Shown piece by piece: positions 1 to 11,691 of a DNA stretch of 64,000 nucleotides (position 1 is the first letter of the stretch; each line of letters begins with the position of its first letter). The notes under the pieces were generated by a model. It searched no databases and was not told the origin of the DNA. It saw only the letters and a program-made list of their open reading frames with translations. This stretch comes from Siphonodentalium dalli (Eukaryota > Mollusca > Scaphopoda > Gadilida > Siphonodentaliidae), in assembly GCA_032622095.1 (NCBI GenBank), contig CP136068.1, positions 122,455,989 through 122,519,988 on the forward strand, written 5' to 3'. A program made the position numbers and the translations under genes.

Positions 1-1317
1 TAAATATTGCTTCGAGTATGGAATTATCAAAACAAATTGAATCTACTACCTGTGACTTCCAACTGTTGAATATTTTAACCGAAGTTCGGGTGAACCACTG
101 CCCCTAATCCCAGTCAATTAAACAAGCAAACGAAGATGTATGACACCATTGATGAGTTTCCCTTATACTCTGAAATTATTCTTCCTAGCATAATTCGAGA
201 GCTTGTTCACTCTTATATAGGACTATAGATATTCAAGTTTCCACAAATTGTAAATTTCATTCGGTTTCGATTCCATTTTGGAGGGCCATTTTGGGAGAGA
301 CATTCTAACGATATGTTTTACGACTAAGCGTTGTTTGTGTGTATTTAATTTTATTACAAATTTGGTAATAGTTGGTGCATCTACGACAGACATTCAGAAT
401 TTTTCGATACCAACTACCATCATGGACATTTGCGGACTTTGGATATGTTATATAGGATATATTCTCTTTAATTGGAATAAAAACCAACTGAGTTAAAGTT
501 TTGTCTAGGTTGACCGGAACTTGACCCTAAAATGTTAGTTTATCGACCAGACTATACGTGGAGATTGTTCATCCATCACACTTTAGTATCGCCCTTTTGT
601 CAATGATTGTTATCGGCATCCACTTTCTGTGAAAGCTTGCCACAGGAGACAGACTGGTGCTTTAGCAGTCACGCAAAGGCTACATGTACACTTCCTTAAG
701 GCGGCGCAAAGATAAATTATTTCAACACTAATGAAATTTATATTTAAATTTATATAATTTATATTTAACTACGATATTCATAAAACAAAATATTACCGCA
801 ATCAATTATCTTTGAAATCGTTTGTGTACGAATGTGCAAGCCGAACGCATATAGAAAAGATCAATGCTTTGAGAGGTGACCAATGGTGAAGTTTAAGGAG
901 TAATGGGGTGCTTTGACAAAAGCGTTGTTAAACCCATAGCACAACAACGCGATAAAAACATTTTTATATAAAAAACAGATACCCTCAACACAAGAACTGG
1001 AACCAGCTACCAATCCAGCATATGTGTTGTTTAATGATATAGATGTACGCACAAAGACACTGAAATTATACTGTATTTATTGTTTTTGACAGCAGACGGT
1101 TTTTGTTATTTTATATCATTAATAAACACTGATCAACATTATCGCATACAAGGAGAGTGAATGGTTAGTACATGTGGAAGGACCCCGCCCCGTCTTTGAT
1201 GTCACTGTTGATACATTATTGTTACAATGAGTTGTTTGTAATGACTACATGTATGTTTGTATGACATCACTTTATAGAGTGCAAGTACATTATTTAAATA
1301 AAAATTACTTTAAACAT
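1..1317. other. AT-rich DNA without a recognisable gene
   Basis: No gene is supported. Open frames are short and lack coding character. The part at about 250-510 resembles 33,565-33,800: both have a run like TTGTTTGTGT, then GGTGCATCT or GTGCACCTG, then AATACC(G)AC.TCCATC and CATTTGCGGACTTT or TATTGCGGACTTTT. This makes it a diverged, low-copy dispersed repeat. About 725-780 is simple AT-rich sequence. Confidence 0.5.
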
Positions 1318-2062
1318 TCAATATTGATTGTCATGGCAATTTTTTCAGAAACATCTTCCAGAATTGAAGCTGCATCCTCCAACATAGATTATGGGTTCCT
1401 TGAAAAGCTAGAGCAGTGATCTAGTTCAAATACTCGTTTATTTTGTTTATTTTGTGGGAAATATTGTATTAAAGGCACGGATGGCCTTCACGGTTGGTAT
1501 GCTGTGGTGTGCCATAAACAGAAAGAATATTCAGATAAATACATATTTTGTTCTTATACCAATCATAAATATCACGTAAATAATATGTTATTGTCAAGTT
1601 CGTACGCTGTGTTATGTAAACAAAAGCCAGGTTTTTGGCTTTTGTTTACATAACAAAGCATACTCACTTGACAATCATACTATTTACGCGATATATATGA
1701 TTGGTATAAGAAAACAGTATATTTATATTTTAATATTCTTTCTTTTTATGGCAGTTTTAACGGGTGTGACTATTTTAAGAGCAATACCAACCACGAAGGC
1801 CACCCGTGTCTTAAAAGACATTTTTGACACTTCCTTCAAAACAACACTTCCTGGTTTTCAAATTAAAGTCCACGTTCTTTATCAAAGTGAATCTCTGAAC
1901 AAATAAACTAATAGTGTACTAGATCACAATATTAACCTTCTGTTGTTGTGATTGTCATAAGGATTCAGCTACAGTTTGATTTAATTTGATTTTTCGATAT
2001 AGACTTTCTGTTCAAAAACAAGTCTCCTAATTCTGATTGTGTGAATTATCTCCCTTTGAATC
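1318..2062 (+). repeat. dispersed repeat R1, copy 1 (interrupted)
   Basis: This stretch matches 5,296-5,664 in order: an ATTGATTGTCATGGCAA start, CTTCCAGAATTGAAG, GAGCAGT, ACACTTCCTTCAAA, an AAACTAATA..AGTACTAGATCA block, and an AATTATCTCCCTTTGAA end. Copy 1 is longer because a foldback element (1,469-1,816) sits between the GTGGGAAA and ACACTTCC blocks that lie close together in copy 2. No coding function is visible. Confidence 0.7.
1469..1816. mobile_element. foldback MITE FB1 (complete)
   Basis: The element is a nearly complete palindrome centred near 1,630. The left end runs TTAAAGGCACGGATGGCCTTC and the right end is its inverse, GAAGGCCACCCGTGTCTTAA. The arms of about 165 bp include TTCTTATACCAATCATA against TATGATTGGTATAAGAA. 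It has no coding capacity. Fragments of the same family lie at 24,625-24,812, 43,085-43,265 and 43,905-43,940. It is inserted in repeat R1, whose uninterrupted copy is at 5.3-5.66 kb. Confidence 0.75.
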
Positions 2063-2081
2063 CAGCAGTAGCAAAAGTTAA

Positions 2082-2527
2082 AGGTACTCAATCCGATTGA
2101 TCACCCCTAAATTACTATTTCTTTGGCTTTTGTGGTAAAATATATTTGATTCGAGTCGAGGAACCCACCCATCAAAGCTCAGAGTGATCAGATATCGAGT
2201 TTTGAAGTTTGTTAATTCTGGAGATGTGGACCAGAACCACGTGCTCAAACAGACAAATTGCGGGTGTAAGATGGATAACTCTAACATCAAGTGGTTATTA
2301 TTGTTAATTGTAACCACTTGATTTTCGGGTTATCCATCTTAAAACCGCAATTTGTCCGTTCGAGCACGTGGTTCTGGTCCACAACTCAAAAAATTAACAA
2401 ACTTCAAAAATCGATATCTGATCACCCTGTGCTTTAATGGGTGGGTTCCTCGACTCGAATCAAATAGTTTTTACCCCCAAAACCAAAGAAATAGTAATTT
2501 AGGAGCGTCTAATATGATTGAGTACCT
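2082..2527. mobile_element. foldback MITE FB2
   Basis: This is a roughly 446-bp inverted repeat. AGGTACTCAATC at the left returns as GATTGAGTACCT at the right. The arms pair throughout, for example GAACCCACCCATCAAAGC with GCTTTAATGGGTGGGTTC, and GAACCACGTGCTC with GAGCACGTGGTTC. They meet near 2,300 at TCAAGTGGTTA..TAACCACTTGA. A single diverged arm occurs at about 38,560-38,680. It is non-coding. The transcript, if any, would fold into one very long hairpin. Confidence 0.8.
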
Positions 2528-2715
2528 CTAAGTATGTAAAGTTTAGTATACATGTAAATAGGGACCAGCCTATCTTCTCCTTAAAATGTGGCACATATCC
2601 ACGTTTTTGTCCAAGGGAGAAGTGATTTCTCTCTCATATACCATTATACATATGCCTCAACAGCATACGTGAAGTGTATTTACTAATTATAATGATGTAT
2701 TTGCCCATTATATAG

Positions 2716-2845
2716 AGTTATGTTGGGATATAAGATTTTTATGAAACGAGTATGATAAATTTGATTCACAACGAGTCGTAGACGAGTTGTGAATCATATT
2801 TATCAAGCGAGTTTCATAAAATCTTATATCCAACATAACGAGTTG
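2716..2845. repeat. palindrome, about 130 bp
   Basis: The left arm GTTATGTTGGGATATAAGAT is matched by ATCTTATATCCAACATAAC at the right. The arms continue through ATTCACAACGAGTCGT and its inverse. It is a compact hairpin with no coding content, probably a small foldback element. Confidence 0.75.
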
Positions 2846-4566
2846 AAGATCTTGTATATCACATGAAAAAGTGGAGCTTTATGCCTTTTTTAATAAATCA
2901 AACTCCTTAAAAGAAGCTGAAAATGCATGCAAAATGCATACATGCACGGCGTTGGCTGAGAGGCTTCACACCCGTATACGACAGTATTGCGCGCTCTCGC
3001 TGGCGACGAAAAATATAGTCCCCCAATTTTCCTCTTTGTTTTTGGGGCTATTGTCATTAGTGTAACGAAGATGGGCAATAGTTTAACTTTAGTGAGCAAA
3101 GCAATCATTTTGTAATGTCTGGTGTTGGAGTCAAGCGCGGCTTTTCATAATAGTATTAATCTGCGCGGTAATTGTTTTGGCGCGATGCCAAGTATCCCGG
3201 GAAGTACGCGCCTATTCGTCACTACTGAGAGATAAGGAAATATGTAATGGCCTTTTTAAAGATATAGTAGGGGTTTCATGTGACATAATGGTATTATGCA
3301 CAGGCAATTGTGTTGCATAATACTTTTTGGATCACAGAATGTGCTGCTAGAGATTAAATCTAACTTAAGCCTTTATGACTTCATCATGATAATAGTCAAT
3401 TTCTCCCAAATAATCTAATAGAGAGACTTCTCCCAATTTGAACACTCTAGTCTGGTCCCTAAATACAAATCAGTGCCATCAAGTCTTACTAATTTCAAGC
3501 TGTGAGGATATGGCATGTCTGTGAGAGTGGAAAACCGGCCACTTGAGTGCCATCTTAATGCTTATTGGGTGCCATGCAAAACGCATAATGCGATGTGTGT
3601 ACAGTTAATCATCACCGCGGAGGCTATTATATAATATGCGAAGGTCAGACATCTCATCCATATCTGGAATCCTAAACGAGAATTATTCTTAAGATATCTG
3701 CAGACAGAACAAACACTCAAAATGGTCCATGCTGGGTGGGTAAACATGGCCGTTTCCACATAATGTGAAGCTAACTGCGTTCAAGATTGACGTACGTGAT
3801 GGCATGCCCCGTCTTTTATATGTAGGTGTCATTTCAATATCAAGACGCCACCGGTTACAATTTTCCTCGAATGTTGCCTATGTATAATGTGGGTTATTTA
3901 CAGGATGTGGAAACGCATGTGGGTATTTCTCACATGCGGGGCCGTTAATTGCGTTTCGGTGGTATGGATTCATTGTGTGGGACTGTGTGAATGAATTAAT
4001 TAATCCGATTATAAGATTTCCTTATCATTTATACAAATCTCAACAGTACAGTGACACCTGAAATATTGATTGTCTTTTTACCAATTTCTAGGAGTCATCG
4101 GCCATACGAAAAATGTTGTATATGGGGCATTATTTTGACATAAATGAGTATTGAATCATGTCTATTGAACCAGGTCCTGTAAATATTTCTTATTTAAAGA
4201 AATGGGTTAATTGGCAACGACACCAGGAACGTTCTCGGTCATAGGTAATCAGGTGACTTGTTTAGTACACAATCAATAGTCAATACTCGACAAAGCTGTC
4301 TATTTTCAAAGTCGATACCTGACATTAAAAACCTACCATATATGGGCTATTAGGGTTCATCTCATTATTTTTCTGATATAGAAAAGTTTCCAATACTAGA
4401 CTTGTGGTGTCAAATCGTATATCTTATCAGGTGCCGTGATCTGAAGTGCTATATTTATGTGTTTGGTGGTAGGAGTCTATATATCTCTGGTCTGATTTTC
4501 CATCTTGGGTAACGAGACCTGTATTGTAATACGAGGCGCTTTCAAACTCATTAAGGCTTCTGGCAG
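2846..4566. other. unassigned single-copy-looking DNA
   Basis: I see no gene, long repeat or RNA gene here. Open frames are all under 75 codons on either strand and show no recognisable protein family. Base composition is mixed, with a somewhat GC-richer patch near 2,940-3,220. Confidence 0.4.
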
Positions 4567-5124
4567 ATTCACGTCTAGATCATGCCAAGATACAAGATAC
4601 AAGATACATGAATCTCTACTCCGGCTAACGCCCGTATAGAGATCATATTCCACCAGTACAAAACCTGGGAACTTTTTGAAGTTTTGACAGGGAACCTTAT
4701 AAAATCGAAAAAATAACACAGGGAATATATTTCTTTGCTATTATCTGTTTCTTAATAATGTACTTGACTGTAGGTGAAGGTCCCAACTCGAAATTTCACA
4801 ATTTAAGTGACATTGTGAGCGATTTTTCTTTGCGTTCTTACAATTATGGATTTTTTGCTGGGTAATTAATTGAATGTTTATTTCGATATCGGCTCTCAAA
4901 AGTCACAGAAAAGCATGCAATTTTGAGTTGGGACCTTCACATATAGTGAAGTACACTATTGAGGAACAGAAAATCATTAAGAAATATATTCCCCGTGTTA
5001 TTTTTTCGACTTTATAAGGTTCCCTGTCAAAACTTCAAAAAGTTCCCATGTTTTGTACTGGTGGAATATGATCTGTATGGGTGTTAGCAAGAGTAGAGAT
5101 TCATGGCATGATCTAATTCACGTC
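4567..5124. mobile_element. foldback element FB3
   Basis: This is an inverted repeat with arms of about 220 bp and a loop of about 130 bp (4,800-4,925). Paired blocks include CACCAGTACAAAACCTGGGA with its inverse near 5,045, AAGGTTCCCTGTCAAAACTT, and GAAGGTCCCAACTC against GAGTTGGGACCTTC. The left arm alone holds a short tandem triplication of an AAGATACAAGATAC-type unit near 4,588. It is non-coding. Confidence 0.8.
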
Positions 5125-5295
5125 ATGCAACGATTTATTTCCTACTAACCCACCAGAGCTCAGACCACAGTCAAGTTCACTTCACACGCCACCCATTACC
5201 ACGTCCGCCTGTCACTTGCAACAAATTCACCTATCTGTCCTTCCATTTTTTTTCGAACTAAATCCGCCTGATTTAGGTTGCGCAGAATTGGCTAA

Positions 5296-5664
5296 TTTTA
5301 ACATTGATTGTCATGGCAAATTTTCAGAAACTTCTTCCAGAATTGAAGGTACATCCTCAAAAGTTTGGTTTCATCACAATGTTAGAGCAGTTATTGCGAG
5401 GATCAGTTTGTGGGAAAGACACCAATAAAGCAATTTTGGACACTTCCTTCAAACCGACTCTTCCTGTTTTTTTTTCAAAGAAAATCCATGTTCCTTATAG
5501 AATTTATTTAAACTAATAAACGAGTGAGTGTTACAGTACTAGATCAAAAAATTAGCTTTCTGCTTTTGTGATTTAGTTTAGTTTTATAAACATTTTTTCT
5601 GTTAAAAACATGTCAGCTAATTCTGAGGTAGGAATTATCTCCCTTTGAACCCAACAGTTTCTAT
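5296..5664 (+). repeat. dispersed repeat R1, copy 2 (uninterrupted)
   Basis: This is the homologue of 1,318-2,062 without the FB1 insertion, so it serves as the empty site. It ends in the same AATTATCTCCCTTTGAA block. It shows no coding features. Confidence 0.7.
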
Positions 5665-6555
5665 ATATCTGAAAGAATGTCAAGTAAACAACACATGCAA
5701 ACGAGTGGACATCAGGGACGGCGGGAGAACTCAATTCAATTCAATTCCTCAATCTCAACAAACCAATAACCCCTGGGTTAAACTCGAGATGAAAAATCTG
5801 ACCTTTAACCTTACATCATGTTAAACATCGGGACCCGAGTCTGTTCATGCAGACAAGTTCAGATATTATTTCCTCATATACAACTCCCAATCGTTAAACA
5901 GCGCGTAAATAGTGTTTTGGAAATTACCCTATACACTCGCAATTACCAGACGGAAATTGAGTTTTTATTCATGCGCGATGAAAGAGTAAGGTATACCATT
6001 TGAATATAAGAGGCGCCAGTTATAACAGTGGCTAGGCTGCTGTTTGTTATATGATATAACCTGTCTGACAATCTGGTCGATCCGACTCGGAAGTTGTTAG
6101 TAACCCCTGGAGAAGTCAAGGGTGCTGCATGTATTGTGTAGATATGGCTATCATCATATGGGTCACAATCAACTAAATTAATATAGTGTTACGCTTCTTG
6201 ATTTTGCGTATGATGCTCATTGACAAACTGTCCACTGATGGGACATGACAAACTGCGGTGGCGGGATGGGAAGTGGGACAGGACGCAGGACAAAACGACA
6301 AACTGCTGAAAAAAAATATGTAAATGCGTGGGACGGCCGATATCTCGAAGAATATATATAGGACGTACATTACCAATCAGAAGAAGTGGTATTTTGAGCC
6401 GCGCCTTTATGCGATAATGAGCGCGCTTAATTTCTAAAAAGGCGCGATTATAGCGTAATACCAAAATCTGTCGCGATTATTATTGCGATATTGAGCGCAA
6501 AATATTGCGATATTAAGCGCGCAAAATTTCATATAGACCCGATAGTGTTATATTT
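5665..6555. other. unassigned DNA with a possible LINE tail
   Basis: At 5,728-5,745 a short CAATTCAATTCAATTC run resembles the inverse of the TTGAA-repeat tail that ends LINE copies at 25.63 and 61.44 kb, so it may be a minus-strand LINE remnant. The stretch 6,390-6,530 is enriched in GCGCG and GCGATA words, which form a degenerate short repeat. No gene is supported. Confidence 0.35.
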
Positions 6556-6559
6556 ATAT

Positions 6560-9455
6560 TAGACTAGAAGGGTTACACGGCGTTGCCCAGGTTAAAGTGA
6601 TGTGAAACCCTCTATGGATATTTGGTGGGAATAGAGAATTCTCTTGCTCTCAAAGTGTTACACGTATTCTCATAAATTATATATCCAAATGGCATCACAA
6701 AACATGATTCTTACACATGGAATATAAGTCACCTTGTCAGGTCGGAGCGATTACCATTTTGTTTATCGCGTTTAATCCGTCCCACCAATGAAGAAATATT
6801 TATTTATTTACAACTGCGTACACTTCAGACGGTATAGCATGAAACATGAACATCATAAACACATTAGTTCGAAAAAATAAAAGACGACAATTGTGTTTTA
6901 CATAGAGATTTATCAATCAATCAATCAATCTAGTTTATCATATCTTCATGAAGATACAGATGTTTTAAAGATATGTCCAGGTGCTCCTCTGTTCTGGTGC
7001 TATATACTGGCTAATCATTTTCAGTTTAAAAGAATTGATGTTATGCATGTATCGCAGCTACATGTGCCCGACACAGCGAGATTTTGAGTTGTTTATGTTA
7101 GGCGATGAGTCTGTTCTAAAAAATGAAAGAAATCCTCTGTATCGGGCAGATATACCCTTGTCAGATGTCAATATTGGAGGATCCTGAAATGTAATGTGCT
7201 ACGGACTGCGTTTTCCTTTATCTCAGAAGTAAGCACACTGTGACCACTATTTTGAACAGGCCTGCTCTACATTTTCCATATCTCTTGGCAAATGTAACTT
7301 TTTTTGTGGAAACTATATTGAATGGGACAGACTCAATCGTGTTATAATATATACATGAGCCATTCTAATATGCAATCCTCTGACGATTCAAGGTCCCTCA
7401 GTTTGAATGAATATATGTATCTCTTACATAGATTGATATAAATATACTTTTAATGCTTTCTTCTATGTATCTGAGTTGCTATATCATTATAGGAATGCCC
7501 TGATTTCCATCGCCATATAAATATGACAGTTGAGAAGATATAATTGTTCAAGTGACTTAATTCGATCACCATTTGTCGAGATTGTGACATTGGAATGCCA
7601 AAAACTCCTTAGAACGACATGGAGATGGCCTGGGAGATGACTATATATACGTTTGTTGGATATCGGCGAATTGAACAATCTTATAAATGCTAGTGAATCT
7701 CCTCTCGCCAGCCATGACCCAAACGACCCCAAATGTGATTTAATTCATCATATCATTAGAGAAGAACGTGCATGAATTTGGTGGAATCAGTGATAAATAT
7801 ATTTGTATCAACTTTGGTGCAACTCCCCTCATGCATGACTTGAACCGCGCCACTTCTGTCATATTTAAACCACGTCTATTAGACTCATGCATGCATTATA
7901 TAATGGAGATGATTATATATAAGTTTGGTGGTAATCGGCAACTAAACAAATTCTTATCATAGTTATTACCCCCCCCCCCCCCATCTCTCACCCAAACGGC
8001 ACCAATTTCGCGTCTTTAAATCACACGTTTATATTCCTCGTATCACGGAGAAGAATAATATATAAATTTGGTCGAAATCTGTGCTTAAAATAGCCCCTCC
8101 CCTGACACCAACAACGTCACTTTAGAAAATTTTAACCCGCACCATTATCTTACTCGTAAAAAGTTACCCCTGTTAGACCGCCTTGGTGCCATCTCGATTG
8201 TACTCTTAACGTTATATATAGAACACAGACAGATATTCGCAAATATTTGATTCATTGTATCATTTGAGAAGAACGTGTATGAGTTTGATGGTAAATGGCA
8301 CTAAACATATTTTTATAAGTTTTTGGTGACCCTCCCGTCCCTATTTCGGACTCAAGCGGCGCCACTTTTGACATCATTAAACCTCACACTTAGACTCATT
8401 ATAGAGATGAATATATATAAAATGTATGAAAATTGGCGAGTATACAAATTCGTATCAAATTTAGGGCCACCATTGCATATCTCTCACCCAAAAGGCACCA
8501 ATTTGGCGCATTTAAAACACACGATTATATTATGTGTATCACGGAGAAGAATATGTATCAACCAGGTAGAAATCGGCGCTAAACATATTGTTTATCAATG
8601 TTTGTGTCCCTCTCACCCTCTAGACACCCCTGACTCGATTGGCCCCACTTTTGACATCTTTAAACCACACAATTAGACTCCTGATATCATGGAGATTATT
8701 ATTTGTAAGTTTGGTGTTAATCCGCGACTAAACAAATTTTTATCAAATTTAGTGCCACCCACCCCCATCTCTCACCAAAGCAGCACCAATATGACGTCTT
8801 TAAAATCACACGATTAGATTCCTCATATCATGGATAAGAATGTGTATCAATTTGGTGGAAATTGGCGCTAAAAATATTGTTTATCAATTGTGGTGCACCT
8901 CTCCCTTTCAGTGCACCCCTGACTCGTATGACGCCACTTTTGACAGCTTTAAGCCACGCCATTAGACACATCATACCATGGTGACGAATTTGTATAAGTT
9001 TCGTGGAAATCGGCGACTAAACCAATTCTTATCATATTTAGTACCCACCCACCGCCCCCCAAATCTCTCATCCCAACGACACCAATTTGGCGTCTTTAAA
9101 TCACACAATAAGATTCCTTGTATCATGGAGAAGATCTCAGAGGAATGTGCATCAATTTGATGGAATTCGGCGCTAAAATTATTTTTGATCAATTTTGGTG
9201 CCCCTCTCCCCTTCCGGGCATCCCTGACGCGAACGGCGCGACTTTTGACATATTTAAACCACACCATTATTAGATTCCTCATATTATGGGGATGATTATA
9301 TATAAGTTTGGTGGCAATCGGCGACAAATTTTGTTCTGCCCCTCCCCCTTTCTGCCCCTGACAACAACGGCGTCACTTTAGAAAATTCTAACACTCGCCA
9401 TTATCTTTCTCGTAAAAAGTTACCCCTATTAGACCCCTTTTGTGCCATCTAGGTG
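6560..9455 (+). mobile_element. Helitron-like element, left copy of inverted pair
   Basis: The element starts at ACTAGAAGGGTTACACGGCG followed by TTGCCCAGGTTAAAGTGATG. This matches the reverse complement of 54,490-54,540 (CTAGCAGGTTTACCCGGCG and so on). The terminal CCCGGCGTTGC.CGGG-type hairpin with a CTAG start is the style of Helitron/Helentron-like non-autonomous elements. The interior from about 7,740 is a diverged tandem array with a period of about 295 bp. Each period has two half-units carrying TTTGGTGG.AATCGGC and GGCGCCACTTTTGACAT..TTTAAACCACAC. A (ATCA)n run is at 6,908. It has no protein-coding domain (no Rep or helicase). Compared with the copy at 50.6-54.5 kb it lacks the far end with the GTCT repeats. 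Confidence 0.55.
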
Positions 9456-9479
9456 GCAACGGCCATATGCTATACTATT

Positions 9480-9835
9480 TTTCAAATAATCTGATACCTC
9501 AGTTGTGTCCAAACTCACAGTTGTTTGCTCTATCAGTTTGGCCAAAGTTGTCAGTCGAAGGATTCTCCTAGAAGTATTGATTTATGTGTATTCCACGAAC
9601 ATCCGACTGGACGGGCCACTTTGGCCAGAATGTTATAGAAAACTACGGAGTATTTCCGAACAAATAAGGTATCAACTTGTTTTAAAAATAAACTAGCACA
9701 TGATGCTCGTAACAGTCAAAAAGCTATGTTTTGTGTCAGTTCCTCATATATTATGTTTTTGTGCGTTTGCACATTTTGAATGCGTGGTACTTACAACATC
9801 GAAACATGCACGTGATACCCCACCATGGAGTTAAG
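9480..9835. mobile_element. partial copy of the 39.7-40.6 kb foldback family
   Basis: Blocks such as CAAAGTTGTCAGTCGAAGGA, TATCAACTTGTTTTAAAAAT, CTCGTAACAGTCAAAA and ATTTTGAATGCGTGGTAC match one arm of the foldback at 39,705-40,615. Its own centre is palindromic (GTTTGGCCAAAGTTG against CCACTTTGGCCAGAATG). It is non-coding. Confidence 0.65.
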
Positions 9836-10249
9836 CCTTTCCTAAATACACACTGACGTGTATACTTCTCTATGAAATATTCAGATAATAAGTTCAACAA
9901 ACAGGCCGTTTTGTTGAACATGTTATCTAAACAGTGCCCACCAATTAATAAGAATCCTTGTTCTTCTTTTCGTCTGTCTGTCGTCTGCACATTTTTCCTG
10001 ATCACTCCTCCCAAATGAATAATAGACCATTCCAATGTGTACTTTTATGACTGATTGGGAAAATCCATTCAGTAAAGAAAGGGTTAATTATTGCGTTGCT
10101 TTGGTCGATAATGCACGTCGGTGATGAACAACATCCGGCATAACATTGTATGGTCAGTGAACATCATATCGACAGGGTCTAGTGGGCTCTCTAGTCCCCG
10201 CATTACTTTTCTAGGAAACTTTATCAGTAAACCGTCATCGAAAACTACT

Positions 10250-10494
10250 CAAGCGATGCTTGCCGTGATATTTATCGACAGGTGGGCTTATTCTGTTCTA
10301 TTAATGCACGACAATCACATTTCGTGGGTGGAAGAGTGCGCCACAAACGAGGTTTGCTGCAAGAAATGCCGAACGTGCAAACAGCGCGCACCTACAGCGA
10401 TTTGGAATTCCTCGGTCTGTGCCAGTCAGACTGGGATTCCTATGAAGTTGTTGCCTGCAAACACAATCACCCACATAAAATAGAATCTTGTTAA
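10250..10494 (+). pseudogene. coding-like fragment, cysteine-rich, unassigned
   Basis: Two overlapping plus-strand frames look non-random here. One ends at the TAA at 10,492 and contains RQSHFVGGRVRHKRG, then YSDLEFLGLCQSDW and VACKHNHPH near its C terminus. The other, open from 10,121 to 10,483, contains VCCKKCRTCKQR followed by another cysteine. The basic CxxC cluster after an HFVGG-like stretch is reminiscent of the C-terminal cysteine-rich domain of piggyBac-type transposases, with a frameshift. That is an inference from pattern only. The alternative is a captured host exon: an AG precedes the frame at about 10,250. The fragment lies inside an element with long inverted repeats, so either source is plausible. 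No start codon, promoter or full domain is visible, and I would not call it functional. Confidence 0.3.
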
Positions 10495-10605
10495 TTCTTT
10501 GTTATTTATGGAAATCAAAGTAAATTCTTTTGTATTTATGGAAAAGTTATGGAAATCAAAGTATATTATTTTGTATTTATGGAAATCAAGTGTAATCCCC
10601 AATGT
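10495..10605 (+). repeat. short tandem repeat, about 35-40 bp unit
   Basis: Three tandem units carry TATTTATGGAAATCAAAGTA followed by a T-rich spacer, directly after the coding-like fragment. The middle unit has an extra partial duplication (GGAAAAGTTATGGAAATC). Confidence 0.7.
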
Positions 10606-10778
10606 ACTTGTGGAACATGCACCTGGTCAATAGCAAAGCATTTATCTTATTTTCACAGCCATACTGTAGCACCAATGTCTATACCATAACTATAGCAGAT
10701 AATCGCGCTTGAGTTCAATATAGTTAATCCTTTCTTTACTAAGTGGAGTTTCCCATTCAGCAATGAACATAATGTTGG

Positions 10779-10885
10779 TAGGAAGTCATTTATGACTATA
10801 TCGCCCCTGGCAATATCCATGTATCTATTCTATTTTATCTATTTTTCATGTGTACATTGTAAATAACATTATCCTATCCTATTCT
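10779..10885 (+). mobile_element. 5'-truncated LINE 3' end with 7-bp TSD
   Basis: The 107-bp insert ends TGTACATTGTAAATAACATT followed by ATCCTATCCTATTC, a LINE-type 3' tail of short repeats. It is flanked by ATGTTGG on both sides (10,772-10,778 and 10,886-10,892). The same 3' end occurs in reverse at 59,351. It interrupts the right inverted repeat of the 9.95-10.99 kb element, so it is younger than that element. Confidence 0.7.
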
Positions 10886-11070
10886 ATGTTGGAATGGTCT
10901 ATTACTTATCTGTAGGGATGTTCAAGAAAGGTAAGCATACGACAGACACGTGCTAAGATAATACAAGTGCAGAAGGATTCCTGTTCATTTCTTGAACATT
11001 ACCTAGGGTCCTACTCGTGGATGTGTATTTTGCAAATAACGGGTTAAAACTTGTGTAATAAACATGATAT

Positions 11071-11333
11071 TTAACCCTTTCAATGCTGAAGCTGCGCTGG
11101 TGCAGCATTAGATATCCTGTTCCAGTGCATTTTTATATATGTATGTGAGACTCCCATAGGGAGCCTGGGATATGCAAGAGAGAATACACTGACTTACTAG
11201 TAAGGTGAATGTTGTTAAGCCAATGTATTCTCTTATTTTCGAGATTCCCTATGGGAGACTCGCATATATAAGAGAATGCATTGGCACAGGGTTTTCGCAA
11301 AATTTCAGGAAGCTACAGTCACGGAAGGGTTAA
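11071..11333. mobile_element. TTAA-flanked MITE, divergent relative of the twin-hairpin family
   Basis: TTAA followed by CCCTTTC opens the element and GGAAGGG plus TTAA closes it. The interior contains diverged versions of the family's hairpins. The clearest are TCTCTTATTTTCGAGA and the intact arm CGCATATATAAGAGAATG plus CATTGGCACAGGG. The TTAA target duplication and CCCTTT ends fit a non-autonomous piggyBac-type element. No coding sequence is present. Confidence 0.6.
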
Positions 11334-11691
11334 TCACCTATGGTTGTGGATTCATGAAAATCAAAGTCCACAAGCATATATCTATTACATCTTTATGAGG
11401 ATGACTACATTTTTTATGGACCTTTTACAAATAAGCAAATGTGATTGATGTTCCATCGGTTGCCAAGGTATCATTATAGTCAGAGTTGAAATGCCACATT
11501 TACAACTTTACGAGCCGAGAAAGAGCTTTTGGTGTCTCTATAATCGCGCTCTATAAACATATCTTTGCCCCACCAACATAATAGCTCAGGAAGGTGCCTA
11601 GAGATCTATGTTGGGGGATGTCCATGCACCTTGGAAATTCCCAAGGAAAATATATTTGCACCCCATTGGGTTGGAATTTTCCAACTTGTTA

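Larger units (their letters stand above)
9945..10995. mobile_element. long terminal-inverted-repeat element with coding-like cargo
   Basis: The left end (about 9,950-10,092) is matched in inverse by the right end (about 10,722-10,995). Paired blocks include GTCTGTCGTCTGC, AATAGACCATTCCAA and AGTAAAGAAAGGGTTAA, the last against TTAATCCTTTCTTTACT. The right repeat is split by a LINE 3' fragment (10,779-10,885). The interior carries the coding-like stretch 10,250-10,494. It is either a DNA transposon remnant or a foldback that captured host sequence. A related GTTCAACAAAC block flanks 59,150-59,210. Confidence 0.6.

Noticed and set aside
8323-9327. 117- and 118-codon frames in the left Helitron-like copy
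   Set aside because: They cross the diverged internal repeats, are not conserved in frame in the right copy and lack any domain.
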